The translations under genes were made by a program, and so were the position numbers. This document shows positions 15,183 to 23,288 of a DNA stretch of 35,466 nt, one piece after another. The notes under the pieces were generated by a model. The model did not search any database. It had not been told where the DNA came from and saw only the letters and a program-made list of their open reading frames with translations. The stretch spans positions 1-35,466 of the forward strand of contig VGUP01000010.1 in assembly GCA_016874175.1 (NCBI GenBank). Reading direction: 5' to 3'. Positions within the stretch are counted from its first letter, which is position 1. Each line of letters starts with the position of its first letter. Source of the stretch: Gammaproteobacteria bacterium. GTDB lineage: Bacteria; Pseudomonadota; Gammaproteobacteria; Steroidobacterales; Steroidobacteraceae.

Positions 15183-16490
15183 ATGAGCGAACGCAGCGAG
15201 AAACCATCGATCATCCCCACCGCGGCCATGGACGCCTGGCGCGCAACCGGCGCCGGTCGACCCTCGCCTCTCGCTGCGCTCGGCCGCAAATTGCTGCTCG
15301 GTCAGTTCGCGATGCTGCAACACGGCGAATTGCAGATTGTCGAATGGGACGGACAGCGGCATCGCTTCGGCAGGCGCACGCCGCGCCTCGATCTGGCGGT
15401 CACGCTGCACATCGATCATCCCCAGCTCTACGCCGATGCAGCTTTTGGCGGTACGGTAGGTGCCGGCGAGGCTTACATCCGCGGACTTTGGCGCTGTGAC
15501 GACTTGACGGGCCTCGTGCGTCTGTTCGTGGCTAATCGCAAGATGATGAACGGCATGGACAGTCGCTGGGCGATCGTCAGTCGACCACTGCTCAAAATAT
15601 CCCATTTTCTCAACAGCAACAGTCGCCATGGCAGCGCCCGCAACATCGCGGCCCATTACGACCTCGGCAATGCGTTCTACGAGCTCATGCTCGATCCCAC
15701 CATGGCTTATTCCTGCGGCATTTTCGCTGCCGAGAACTCGACGCTGGAACAGGCTTCGCTCGCCAAGTTCGATGCCGTCTGCCGCAAGCTGTGCCTGCAG
15801 CCCGGCGATCGCGTCGTCGAGATCGGTACCGGCTGGGGCGGGCTCGCCATCCATGCCGCAGCGCGTTACGGCTGCCACGTCACGACCACCACGATCTCGC
15901 GCGAGCAGCATGACTACGCCCGCGAGAAAATCGCCCGTGCCGGGCTCAGTGACCGCATCACCTTGCTGCTCGAAGATTACCGTGACCTCAAGGGTCGCTA
16001 CGACAAGGCCTTTTCGATCGAGATGATCGAAGCCGTGGGCGCCGAGTACCTCGATACATACCTCGGCAAGTGCGCCTCGCTGCTCGAGCCACATGGCGCG
16101 ATGCTGCTGCAGGCCATCACCATTCAGGACCAGTTTTACGAGCAGGCGCGCAAGTCGGTCGATTACATCCAGCGCTTCATCTTTCCGGGCAGCTTCATTC
16201 CGAGCGTCGAGGCCATCAGTCGCTCGCTGACGCGGGTGACCGATCTGAAGATGTTCGGCCTCGAGGATATCGGCTCGCATTACGCTCGCACCTTGCGCGA
16301 ATGGCGGCGCAATTTCTTTGACCAGCTGCCGAAAGTGCGCGCACTTGGCTACCCCGAGTCCTTCGTTCGTCTCTGGGAGTTTTATCTCTGCTACTGCGAA
16401 GGCGGCTTTGCCGAGCGCCAACTCGGCGATGTGCAACTGCTGCTCACCAAGCCAGACTGTCGGCTGCCGTCACCGGCGCTCGCGACATGA
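15183..16490 (+). CDS. CFA-synthase-like SAM methyltransferase
   Basis: This 435-residue enzyme of the cyclopropane-fatty-acyl-phospholipid synthase family uses SAM to add a carbon to acyl-chain double bonds. The SAM loop EIGTGWGG is at 213-220. Aligned by motif to E. coli CFA synthase, Cys178 (YSCG), Glu283 (MIEAVG), Ile312 and Tyr367 keep four of the five bicarbonate-site residues. The His (LLHTIG in E. coli) is Gln310 in LLQAIT. The product may therefore be a methylated rather than cyclopropanated chain, as in furan fatty acid routes; this is inference. ATGA links it to the next gene. ATG 15183 lies 9 bp after DUF1365. Confidence 0.88.
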   Translation: MSERSEKPSIIPTAAMDAWRATGAGRPSPLAALGRKLLLGQFAMLQHGELQIVEWDGQRHRFGRRTPRLDLAVTLHIDHPQLYADAAFGGTVGAGEAYIRGLWRCDDLTGLVRLFVANRKMMNGMDSRWAIVSRPLLKISHFLNSNSRHGSARNIAAHYDLGNAFYELMLDPTMAYSCGIFAAENSTLEQASLAKFDAVCRKLCLQPGDRVVEIGTGWGGLAIHAAARYGCHVTTTTISREQHDYAREKIARAGLSDRITLLLEDYRDLKGRYDKAFSIEMIEAVGAEYLDTYLGKCASLLEPHGAMLLQAITIQDQFYEQARKSVDYIQRFIFPGSFIPSVEAISRSLTRVTDLKMFGLEDIGSHYARTLREWRRNFFDQLPKVRALGYPESFVRLWEFYLCYCEGGFAERQLGDVQLLLTKPDCRLPSPALAT

Positions 16491-17926
16491 TGCCGGACGG
16501 AGCAGCTTCGCCGCTGCAACAACTCATCGCCCGCTTCGGCACGGCGATCATCGTCACCGAACCGCAGCAGCTCGCCGCGGTGAGCGTCGATCATCGTCAA
16601 CTCTATCGTGGCAAAGCGCTCGCGCTCGCCTTGCCGCGCAGCACCGCAGAGGTGTCGCAACTTCTCACCCTCTGCAACGCGCTGCGTATCGGCGTGGTGC
16701 CGCAAGGCGGCAATACCTCGTACTGCGGCGGCACCGTACCCGATGAGACCGGCCAACAACTCGTGCTCTCCTTGCGACGTCTGAATGCGATCCGCGAGGT
16801 GCAGCCGCTCAATAATTCGATGGTGGTCGAAGCCGGCTGCATCCTTGCCGATGTGCAGAAAGCAGCAACCGCAGCAGGCCGTTTCTTTCCTTTAAGTCTG
16901 GGTGCCGAGGGCAGCTGCCACATCGGCGGCAATCTCTCGACCAATGCCGGTGGCGTCAACGTCGTGCGCTACGGTATGGCGCGCGATCTCGTGCTCGGGC
17001 TCGAGGTCGTGCTCGCCGACGGGCGTGTGCTCTCGACGCTCGGCGCACTGCGCAAAGACAACACGGGCTACGACTTGCGGCATCTCTTCATCGGTGCCGA
17101 AGGCACGCTCGGGATGATCACCGCCGCCAGCCTCAAACTTTTTCCGGCGCCACGGACGATCGCCTGCGGTTTCACCGCCGTACCCGATCCGGCCGCAGCC
17201 GTGGGCCTGCTCGCACATCTGCGCGAACGCTGCGGTGATCTCGTCACGTCATTCGAACTCATTCCGGCAGTCGCCGTGGAGCTTGTGCAGCGTCACCTTC
17301 CCGGCAGCCGTGCCCCACTGTCCTCGGGCTCACCGTGGTACGTGCTGTGCGAGATCACGAGTGCGGTCGCCGCTGAAGCGCTGGGCGAGCGACTCGAAGA
17401 AACGCTCGGTACCGCGCTCGAGGCCGGGCTGGTCACCGACGCCGTAATCGCACAAAGTGAACGCGAGCGGCAGGAGTTCTGGTTTCTGCGCGAAAATATC
17501 CCGGAAGCGCAGCGTCGCGACGGCCCTAGCCTCAAGCACGACGTGTCGCTGCCCATCAATCGGCTAGCCGAGTTTATTGAACGAGCAAGCGACTGGCTCG
17601 CGCGCGAAGTCGCCGAGGCCTACATCGTGTGCTACGGACACGTCGGCGATGGCAACCTGCACTTCAATCTCAATCAATCGCGATCCGGGGCCGCCGACAG
17701 CGTGGGTCGACTGGCCGCACGCGAGCTGGAGATTCGCCGTACGCTACATGATCTTGTCAAAGAAATGGACGGCAGTTTCAGCGCAGAGCACGGGATCGGC
17801 CGACACAAAGTCGAAGAACTCGAGCGCTATGCACCGCCGCTCGAACTCGAGCTGATGCAAGCCATCAAACGCGCCTTCGATCCACACGGCATCATGAACC
17901 CGGGCAAAGTGCTGCGTGCCCGCTGA
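16487..17926 (+). CDS. FAD-binding D-2-hydroxyacid dehydrogenase (GlcD/D2HGDH-like)
   Basis: This 479-residue flavoprotein is of the FAD_binding_4 / FAD-oxidase C superfamily, whose members oxidise D-lactate, glycolate or D-2-hydroxyglutarate. The FAD loops are PQGGNTSYCGGTVPD (about 71-85) and GGNLSTNAGGVNVVRYG (about 147-163). The substrate-side C-terminal motifs GHVGDGNLHFNLN and SAEHGIGRHKVEEL carry the conserved His residues. It starts with tandem ATGs at 16487/16490, overlapping the methyltransferase stop (ATGA), and overlaps the VOC gene at its end. The substrate is not resolved; D-2-hydroxyglutarate or D-lactate are the best guesses. Confidence 0.88.
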   Translation: MMPDGAASPLQQLIARFGTAIIVTEPQQLAAVSVDHRQLYRGKALALALPRSTAEVSQLLTLCNALRIGVVPQGGNTSYCGGTVPDETGQQLVLSLRRLNAIREVQPLNNSMVVEAGCILADVQKAATAAGRFFPLSLGAEGSCHIGGNLSTNAGGVNVVRYGMARDLVLGLEVVLADGRVLSTLGALRKDNTGYDLRHLFIGAEGTLGMITAASLKLFPAPRTIACGFTAVPDPAAAVGLLAHLRERCGDLVTSFELIPAVAVELVQRHLPGSRAPLSSGSPWYVLCEITSAVAAEALGERLEETLGTALEAGLVTDAVIAQSERERQEFWFLRENIPEAQRRDGPSLKHDVSLPINRLAEFIERASDWLAREVAEAYIVCYGHVGDGNLHFNLNQSRSGAADSVGRLAARELEIRRTLHDLVKEMDGSFSAEHGIGRHKVEELERYAPPLELELMQAIKRAFDPHGIMNPGKVLRAR

Positions 17927-18356
17927 GTCGCGACCTCAGCTGCTGCATGCGATGCTGCCGGTCAGCGACCTCGCGCGCTCGCTAGTTTTTTATCGCCAGT
18001 ACTTTTCATTCGTCGAACTGCGGCGCATCGAACTAACGTCGCCCGCACGCACCCTAGTTTTCATCGGCACCGAGAGCGAACCCGGCAGCGCTTACAGCGA
18101 GGGCAGCGCGATGCAGCTCGAACTTTGGTACGAGCCCGCACGCCAAACGCCGCCACCCGCTACGCAGCACGCGCCATCGACGCTGCGCGCTCATGTCGGC
18201 ATTGCCGTGAGCGGCATTGACGGCTTCGTGGACCGGCTCGCCGCTGCAGGCGTTCCGGTGCTGCAGCGACCCGCCGCCTTGCGTCCGGGCGGGCGCCGTC
18301 TCGCGATGATCGCCGATCCCGATGGCCACGAGATCGAGTTGCTGGAAGTTCTTTGA
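17916..18356 (+). CDS. Glyoxalase I-like VOC protein
   Basis: A 146-residue vicinal-oxygen-chelate protein. All four metal ligands of E. coli glyoxalase I appear conserved: His11 (LLHAMLPV), Glu69 (QLELWYE), His93 (RAHVGIAV) and Glu141 (HEIELLEV). DPDG precedes the last ligand, as in GloA. It probably acts in the cytosol on methylglyoxal-type or similar thiol adducts. It would produce a D-2-hydroxyacyl thioester, which fits the D-2-hydroxyacid dehydrogenase just upstream. The start is GTG 17916, 11 nt inside the previous gene. It ends 2 bp before the next VOC gene's ATG. Confidence 0.82.
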   Translation: MPAESRPQLLHAMLPVSDLARSLVFYRQYFSFVELRRIELTSPARTLVFIGTESEPGSAYSEGSAMQLELWYEPARQTPPPATQHAPSTLRAHVGIAVSGIDGFVDRLAAAGVPVLQRPAALRPGGRRLAMIADPDGHEIELLEVL

Positions 18357-18358
18357 CG

Positions 18359-19423
18359 ATGTCAGCACCGAATCAGCCCGCTCACACCCAAAGCGACCCA
18401 CCCGCCGCACACTGCGTGGGCGGTCTGCACGAGGTCTGCGTCGGCGTTCCCGACCTTGAGCTCGCCGCCGCGGATTTTGCAGCCTACGGTTGCCGCGTCG
18501 GTGAGCGTGGGCAACTCGACGCGGCTGCAGCGCGCGCGCTTTACGGCGTCGATTCCGCAGTGCGCTCGCTGCGTTTGCTGCATCAGCAGTCCGATCACGG
18601 ACTCGTACGCCTGATGCAATGGGCGCAACCCCTCAATGACGGACTCGGCTTGACTGAGAACCTGCGTTGCGTCGGTTCACGCTGGGGCGTACGCGTCACC
18701 GCGAGCGTGTTCAACATCGTCAACCATGCCGAGCGCGCAAGCCAGTCCGGCCAAGCGCTGACGCTCATCGAGCCGCTGCTCGCGGTCATCGGCGAAGTCA
18801 GCGGGACGCGCGCCGCCACACCTTTTCGTGACCCCATTGTCGGTGTCCGCGAAATGGTGCTGCTGCAGCCTGACTACCGGCAGGTTTTCTTTGAACGCTT
18901 CGGCTATCAAAGCCCGCTCTATGGACAGATCGACCCGTCCAGCCTGCTGCAGACCAGCCAGCACACGCACTTTGGACTGATGATTGCCGACGACGATCCG
19001 CAGGTATTCGACTTCTATGACAGCGTTTTGGGACTCAAGCGCATGCTTGATGGGCGTACGCCCTATGAGAACGCCACCGGATCACGACGAATCTTTGGTC
19101 TCGAGCCCGACGAGGGCTTCCATATGGTCGACTTCGATGACCCGTCCTCGGGCCACGCACTCGCGGAGCGACGCTCGGGCAAGCTCAAGTGCGTGCGGTT
19201 TGCGGCCAAGGCGAAGATGGCGCATCGGCTCGATCGCTCACGCGCTGGCTGTCTCGGCTATAGCCTTTATTGCTGGCGGGTCGATGACATCGAAAGGATG
19301 CACAACCGCGTCGCTGCGTCGAAGGCGACAGGACTCAGCAAGGTGCGGTCCGACGAATTCGGTCGTCGCAGCTTCACGTTCTTTGCCCCGGACGGTTATC
19401 AATGGATGCTGTTGCAGGCCTGA
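18359..19423 (+). CDS. Two-domain VOC family protein, function unknown
   Basis: The 354-residue product has two vicinal-oxygen-chelate modules. The N-terminal one starts at about residue 21 (GLHEVCVGVPDLELAAADF). The C-terminal one starts at about 208 (HFGLMIADDDPQVFDFYDSVLGL) and ends FFAPDGYQWMLLQA. Canonical metal-ligand positions are not obvious in the N-terminal half, so the protein may be a non-canonical VOC enzyme or binding protein. ATG 18359 is preferred over TTG 18353, which overlaps the previous stop. It lies 1 bp from the alpha/beta hydrolase gene, suggesting a common transcript. I cannot assign a substrate. Confidence 0.75.
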   Translation: MSAPNQPAHTQSDPPAAHCVGGLHEVCVGVPDLELAAADFAAYGCRVGERGQLDAAAARALYGVDSAVRSLRLLHQQSDHGLVRLMQWAQPLNDGLGLTENLRCVGSRWGVRVTASVFNIVNHAERASQSGQALTLIEPLLAVIGEVSGTRAATPFRDPIVGVREMVLLQPDYRQVFFERFGYQSPLYGQIDPSSLLQTSQHTHFGLMIADDDPQVFDFYDSVLGLKRMLDGRTPYENATGSRRIFGLEPDEGFHMVDFDDPSSGHALAERRSGKLKCVRFAAKAKMAHRLDRSRAGCLGYSLYCWRVDDIERMHNRVAASKATGLSKVRSDEFGRRSFTFFAPDGYQWMLLQA

Positions 19424-19424
19424 C

Positions 19425-20318
19425 ATGAAACGCACACTGCTCATTGCTGCTTCGACTGCACTTTTTGCCATGGCCGACGCCACCGCTGCGGTGACCCCCG
19501 TGTACCACCACCACGCGCCTTCGATCACCGGCATCGCGACTGGCGCTGCCGAAGTCACTATCCACTACCGATTGTATGGCACTCCCCATGCCGAGCAGCC
19601 ATTGCTCGTGCTGGTGCACGGCTGGTCCTGCGATTCGAGTTATTGGCGCGAGCAAATTGCTGTACTGACGGCGGAGCATGCCGTGCTGACGCTTGATCTT
19701 GCAGGCCACGGCGCCTCGAGTGATGGACGCGATGACTATTCGATGCGCAGCTTCGGCGAAGACGTCAAACGCGTCATCGAATTGCTTCCGACCTCGGCAC
19801 CCGTCATCCTCATCGGTCACTCGATGGGTGGACCGGTGTCGATCGAAGCCGCGCGGCTGCTGGGATCACGCGTTCGCGCGGTGATTGGTGCCGACACCTT
19901 TGCCTCGATCGGCGCCCCGCCCGCACCCGCCGCGGAGACTGCCGCGCGCTTTGCTTTCTTTGAGAAAGATTTCGCCGGCACGACCCGGATGTTCGTCGAG
20001 CGCAGTTTTTTCCGACCCGACGCCAAAGCCGAACCCAAACGCTGGATCATCGAAGACATGGCAGCCGGCAACCCGCGCGTCGGCATCGCCGCCGTGCGCG
20101 GCCTCAACGCCTGGGAGGGCGCCACAGCGCTGCGCGAGCTCGGCATTCCGGTGATTGCCATCAACTCCGATCTCACGGTCACCGATGAAGGGCGACTGCG
20201 CGCGATCAACCCGAACTTCAGATTGCGCGTGGTCAGCGGCACCGGCCACTTTCTGATGATGGAAGAACCGACGGGGTTCAATGCCGTGTTGCGCGAGGAA
20301 CTCGCGCGGCTACGCTGA
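19425..20318 (+). CDS. Secreted alpha/beta hydrolase
   Basis: This 297-residue alpha/beta hydrolase has an N-terminal signal peptide (basic MKR, hydrophobic run to about residue 22), so it is likely periplasmic. The oxyanion segment is VLVHGWSCD, the nucleophile Ser133 lies in GHSMGG, the acid is probably Asp249 in NSDLTVTD, and His275 lies in GTGHFLMMEEP. These form a complete triad. The substrate cannot be read from the sequence; esterase or lactonase activity is most likely. It begins 1 bp after the VOC gene and ends 17 bp from the convergent cytochrome gene. Longer upstream readings of this ORF overlap the VOC gene and are shadows. Confidence 0.87.
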   Translation: MKRTLLIAASTALFAMADATAAVTPVYHHHAPSITGIATGAAEVTIHYRLYGTPHAEQPLLVLVHGWSCDSSYWREQIAVLTAEHAVLTLDLAGHGASSDGRDDYSMRSFGEDVKRVIELLPTSAPVILIGHSMGGPVSIEAARLLGSRVRAVIGADTFASIGAPPAPAAETAARFAFFEKDFAGTTRMFVERSFFRPDAKAEPKRWIIEDMAAGNPRVGIAAVRGLNAWEGATALRELGIPVIAINSDLTVTDEGRLRAINPNFRLRVVSGTGHFLMMEEPTGFNAVLREELARLR

Positions 20319-20335
20319 GAAACCGCGCCCCACGC

Positions 20336-20779
20336 TCAACGCGGCGCGCTTTCGATCTCGAGGTAACGAATCAGCGCGGCGCGATCGGCAGGATTGGCGA
20401 TCCCTGAAAACGCCATGGTGTTGCCCGGCGCGAGCGCGCTGGGTTTTTCCAACCAGCGATCGAGCGTCGGCTTATCCCACACCAGTTTGGCCGCCTTGAG
20501 CGCCGGTGAATACGCGAAGTCGATGTCGGCCCCCGCGCGGCGACCGATGATCCCGGCGAGATTGGGTCCCACTTTTTCGACGGGACTCGGCTGCAAATCG
20601 TGACAGGCACGACACTGAATGTAGAGCAGCCGCCCGCGCTTGAACTCGGCGCTTTGCTCGACCGGCGCCTGCGCCTGCCCCTGCGCAAGCGCCAGTCCCG
20701 GCACGAGACTCGCGGCCAGCACGGCAGTGACCGACACCATCACTTTGACACTCAATGAAATCTTCGCTGTCCTGCTCAT
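20336..20779 (-). CDS. Class I cytochrome c, secreted
   Basis: This 147-residue periplasmic c-type cytochrome has a signal peptide in residues 1-33 (ending around LALAQG), a heme-binding CRACH at 56-60, GPNLAGIIGR after it, and a likely Met122 axial ligand in NTMAFSG. The pattern resembles mitochondrial-type cytochrome c. It would carry electrons between periplasmic or membrane redox enzymes. A second in-frame ATG (Met14) could be the true start and would give a shorter leader. It lies 60 bp downstream of tesB on the same strand; that spacer contains two similar CTCAACCCC runs. Confidence 0.92.
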   Translation of the reverse strand: MSRTAKISLSVKVMVSVTAVLAASLVPGLALAQGQAQAPVEQSAEFKRGRLLYIQCRACHDLQPSPVEKVGPNLAGIIGRRAGADIDFAYSPALKAAKLVWDKPTLDRWLEKPSALAPGNTMAFSGIANPADRAALIRYLEIESAPR

Positions 20780-20839
20780 CTCTCAACCCCCGAAACTTTT
20801 CTCAACCCCAAGAACTTTCGCACCGAATCTATTTTTGAC

Positions 20840-21706
20840 TCAAGACTCGCGTCTGCGTACGCGAATCAGACCTTCCTGCGCCGCGCTAGCCACGAGTCGA
20901 CCATCGCGACTGTAAATGCTGCCGCGCGCAAAGCCGCGCCCTCCAGAGGCACTCGTACTCTCCACGTCGTACAGCAACCACTGATCCGCACGAAACGGTC
21001 GATGAAACCAGAGCGCATGATCGATGCTCGCCATCACCAGATCGCCGATCGCAAAGCTTCCTTGATGCGGGCGGGTCGATGCTGCGAGCAGATTGAAGTC
21101 CGACATGTACGCGAGCAGGCAGCGATGCAGTCGATCATCGTCAGCGACGGCCTCGGGAATCCGAAACCACACGCGCTCGAGCGCGGGCCCAGAACGCCGA
21201 TGCAGATAATCGATGGGCTCGATCGGTCGCAACTCGATCGGTCGCTCGTGTATCAACATGCGACGCAACAACTCGGGTAACTGCGCCGCCACTTCGGGCG
21301 TCGGTCGACTCCAGTCAGGCAAGGTCTCGGGCGCCGGCACCTCGGGCATGGTCGATTGATGATCGAGCCCCTGCTCGCTACGCTGAAATGACGCTGCACA
21401 AGTGAAAATCTGCTCGCCGTTCTGCAAAGCGATCACCCGTCGTGACGAGAACGAGTGCCCATCGCGGCTGCGATCGACCTGATAGACGATGGGACGATTA
21501 AAATCGCCGCGGCGCAAAAAATACGCGTGCAAAGAATGCACATCGAGACCATCGATGGTGTGGTAGGCCGCCATCAAGGCCTGACCGAGCACCTGTCCAC
21601 CATAAACCTGCGGACTGCCGATGTCGCGACTCTCGCCGCGAAAAAGATTGACCTCGAGTCGCTCGAGTTCGAACTGCCGCAGCAGATCGACGACGCGAAC
21701 GTTCAC
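20840..21706 (-). CDS. tesB: Acyl-CoA thioesterase II TesB
   Basis: TesB hydrolyses medium and long acyl-CoA to free fatty acid and CoA. The 288-residue protein matches the double-hotdog family in length. Typical segments are LFRGESRDIGSPQVYGGQVLGQAL near the start, SLHAYFLRRGD, and MASIDHALWFHRPFRADQWLLYD with the catalytic-region Asp. The C terminus SASGGRGFARGSIYSRDGRLVAS also fits. The start is GTG 21706, sharing GTGA with the stop of the ferredoxin-NADP reductase gene, so the two are probably coupled. Confidence 0.95.
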   Translation of the reverse strand: MNVRVVDLLRQFELERLEVNLFRGESRDIGSPQVYGGQVLGQALMAAYHTIDGLDVHSLHAYFLRRGDFNRPIVYQVDRSRDGHSFSSRRVIALQNGEQIFTCAASFQRSEQGLDHQSTMPEVPAPETLPDWSRPTPEVAAQLPELLRRMLIHERPIELRPIEPIDYLHRRSGPALERVWFRIPEAVADDDRLHRCLLAYMSDFNLLAASTRPHQGSFAIGDLVMASIDHALWFHRPFRADQWLLYDVESTSASGGRGFARGSIYSRDGRLVASAAQEGLIRVRRRES

Positions 21707-22734
21707 GACGCCGTCACCCCCAAACGCTTCTGCATGACCGGGCTCGTGGTCGTGTACTGCAGGAACTGCTTTTTCTCGGGGTAGAGCCAGGACTGGATGC
21801 CGAACGCGGCCAGCGCCGCTTCGTGAAAGCCCGACAGAATCAGTTTTTTCTTGCCCGGGTAGGTGTTGATATCACCGACGGCAAAGATTCCGGGCACGCT
21901 GGTCTGGAATTTTTCGGTGTCGACCCTGAGTGCCTTGCGCTCGAGGTCCAGCCCCCACTCGGCAACGGGACCGAGCTTCGGATGCAGCCCAAAGAATGCG
22001 AACACGTGATCAGCTCGCAGATCGTGCAGCACGCCATCGGCTGCCTTGACGCGCACACCGGTCATATTCTCGCCTGCGGTGAGCATGGCTTCGGCAAGAC
22101 CTTCGATGAAACGCACCTTGCCCTGCGCTTCGAGCTCGCGCATCCGCGCGACCGAGGCCGGTGCCGCGCGAAAATCGCTGCGTCGATGCACGAGCGTGAC
22201 CACGGGCGCCGTCGCGGCAAACTCGATCACCCAATCGAGCGCCGAATCACCGCCGCCAAAGATCACAAGGTGCTTGTTGCGATAGTCGTCAGCGCCTTTG
22301 ACCCGGTAGTGCAGGGTCTTGCCCTCGAAGGCATCGCAGCCCGGCACCCCGAGCCGACGCGGCTGGAACGAACCCACGCCGGCGGCGATGACAATGGCGC
22401 CCGTATCGAAACGCGTCCCGGCCGAAGTGACCACATCGAAGCGACGCTCGCGCGGGCGTACCGCGAGCACCTCCTCGCCGAGGTGGAACACCGGCTCGAA
22501 CGGCTTGATCTGCTGCATCAGGCGATCGACCAGTTCTTGGGCGCCGCAGACTGGCAGGGCCGGAATGTCGTAGATGGGTTTGTCGGGATAGAGCTCGGTG
22601 CACTGACCGCCCGGGGCCTGCAGCGAGTCGAGCACATGGGCCCGCATGCCGAGCAGGCCAAGTTCGAAGACTTGGAACAGTCCGCACGGTCCCGCGCCGA
22701 CGATGACGACTTCTGTCTGTATACTCTCGGACAC
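21703..22734 (-). CDS. Ferredoxin/flavodoxin-NADP+ reductase, thioredoxin-reductase-like
   Basis: This 343-residue flavoprotein has an FAD loop VGAGPCG at 12-18 and an NADP(H) loop GGGDSALDW at 160-168. The C-terminal FAD contact is FAVGDINTYPG. It lacks the CxxC redox pair of true thioredoxin reductase and matches the TrxB-like ferredoxin-NADP reductases (YumC type) in length. The role is electron transfer between NADPH and a ferredoxin. The start is GTG 22734, giving VSESIQTEV. The longer ORF upstream crosses the divergent [2Fe-2S] gene and is a shadow. It is divergent from an orphan [2Fe-2S] protein, a possible partner by location only. Confidence 0.92.
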   Translation of the reverse strand: MSESIQTEVVIVGAGPCGLFQVFELGLLGMRAHVLDSLQAPGGQCTELYPDKPIYDIPALPVCGAQELVDRLMQQIKPFEPVFHLGEEVLAVRPRERRFDVVTSAGTRFDTGAIVIAAGVGSFQPRRLGVPGCDAFEGKTLHYRVKGADDYRNKHLVIFGGGDSALDWVIEFAATAPVVTLVHRRSDFRAAPASVARMRELEAQGKVRFIEGLAEAMLTAGENMTGVRVKAADGVLHDLRADHVFAFFGLHPKLGPVAEWGLDLERKALRVDTEKFQTSVPGIFAVGDINTYPGKKKLILSGFHEAALAAFGIQSWLYPEKKQFLQYTTTSPVMQKRLGVTAS

Positions 22735-22751
22735 CTGCTCACCCCACCTGC

Positions 22752-22781
22752 AATATCGGAAAACCGTCGAAAAAGAGGCAA
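22752..22781 (-). promoter_or_regulatory. Candidate sigma-70 promoter for the ferredoxin-NADP reductase/tesB genes
   Basis: On the minus strand TTGCCT (22781-22776) and GATATT (22757-22752) are 18 nt apart, each matching four of six consensus bases. This places transcription start shortly before the GTG at 22734. The call is weak and made by eye. Confidence 0.25.
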
Positions 22782-22821
22782 ATTCTAACAGAGGCGATCT
22801 TCGTCGCCGGAGGCGCAATCC

Positions 22822-23286
22822 GTGATCCAGCTGAACGTCAATGGCCGAGCCGTCGAAGTCGATGCAGACCCGGAAACGCCCCTGCTTTGGGTATTGCGCG
22901 ACACCATCGGTCTGACCGGTACCAAATACGGTTGCGGCATGGCGCTTTGCGGGGCCTGCACGGTCCATCTCGATGGCCAGCCCGTGCGCTCCTGCGTGAC
23001 CCCGGTGGCGGCAGTCGGCGCGCAGCTCATCACCACCATCGAAGGGCTCTCGCCCGATCGCAGCCATCCGGTGCAACGCGCCTGGATCGAAATCGACGTA
23101 CCGCAGTGCGGCTACTGCCAGTCCGGTCAGATCATGTCGGCCGCGGCGCTGCTCGCCAAGACCCCGAAACCGACCGATGCCGATATCGACTCGGCTATGT
23201 CCGGAAATCTTTGTCGCTGCGGTACTTATCAGCGCATCCGCAGCGCCATCCATCGCGCCGCCGAACTCGCCGGCGACCAGAGCTGA
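22822..23286 (+). CDS. [2Fe-2S] subunit of a xanthine oxidase-family hydroxylase, without its partner
   Basis: The 154-residue protein has both clusters of the small subunit of isoquinoline 1-oxidoreductase/CO-dehydrogenase-type molybdenum hydroxylases. The plant-type [2Fe-2S] site is Cys38, 43, 46 and 58. The C-terminal helical site is Cys96, Cys99 (CGYC) with Cys131 and Cys133 (CRC). It normally shuttles electrons from a Mo-containing large subunit of about 700 residues. No such gene is adjacent: gabT follows after 2 bp. GTG 22822 follows a CCGGAGG Shine-Dalgarno (22807-22813) at 8 nt. The large subunit may be encoded elsewhere, or the protein may serve another partner. Confidence 0.92.
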   Translation: MIQLNVNGRAVEVDADPETPLLWVLRDTIGLTGTKYGCGMALCGACTVHLDGQPVRSCVTPVAAVGAQLITTIEGLSPDRSHPVQRAWIEIDVPQCGYCQSGQIMSAAALLAKTPKPTDADIDSAMSGNLCRCGTYQRIRSAIHRAAELAGDQS

Positions 23287-23288
23287 CC

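Noticed and set aside
15120-16436. 438-residue minus-strand ORF opposite the CFA-like methyltransferase
   Set aside because: The plus-strand frame has all catalytic motifs; the minus frame is open only because of high GC codon structure.
22735-23253. N-terminal extension of the ferredoxin-NADP reductase ORF
   Set aside because: It covers the divergent [2Fe-2S] gene on the opposite strand and has no family similarity; the FAD loop is at the normal distance from GTG 22734.
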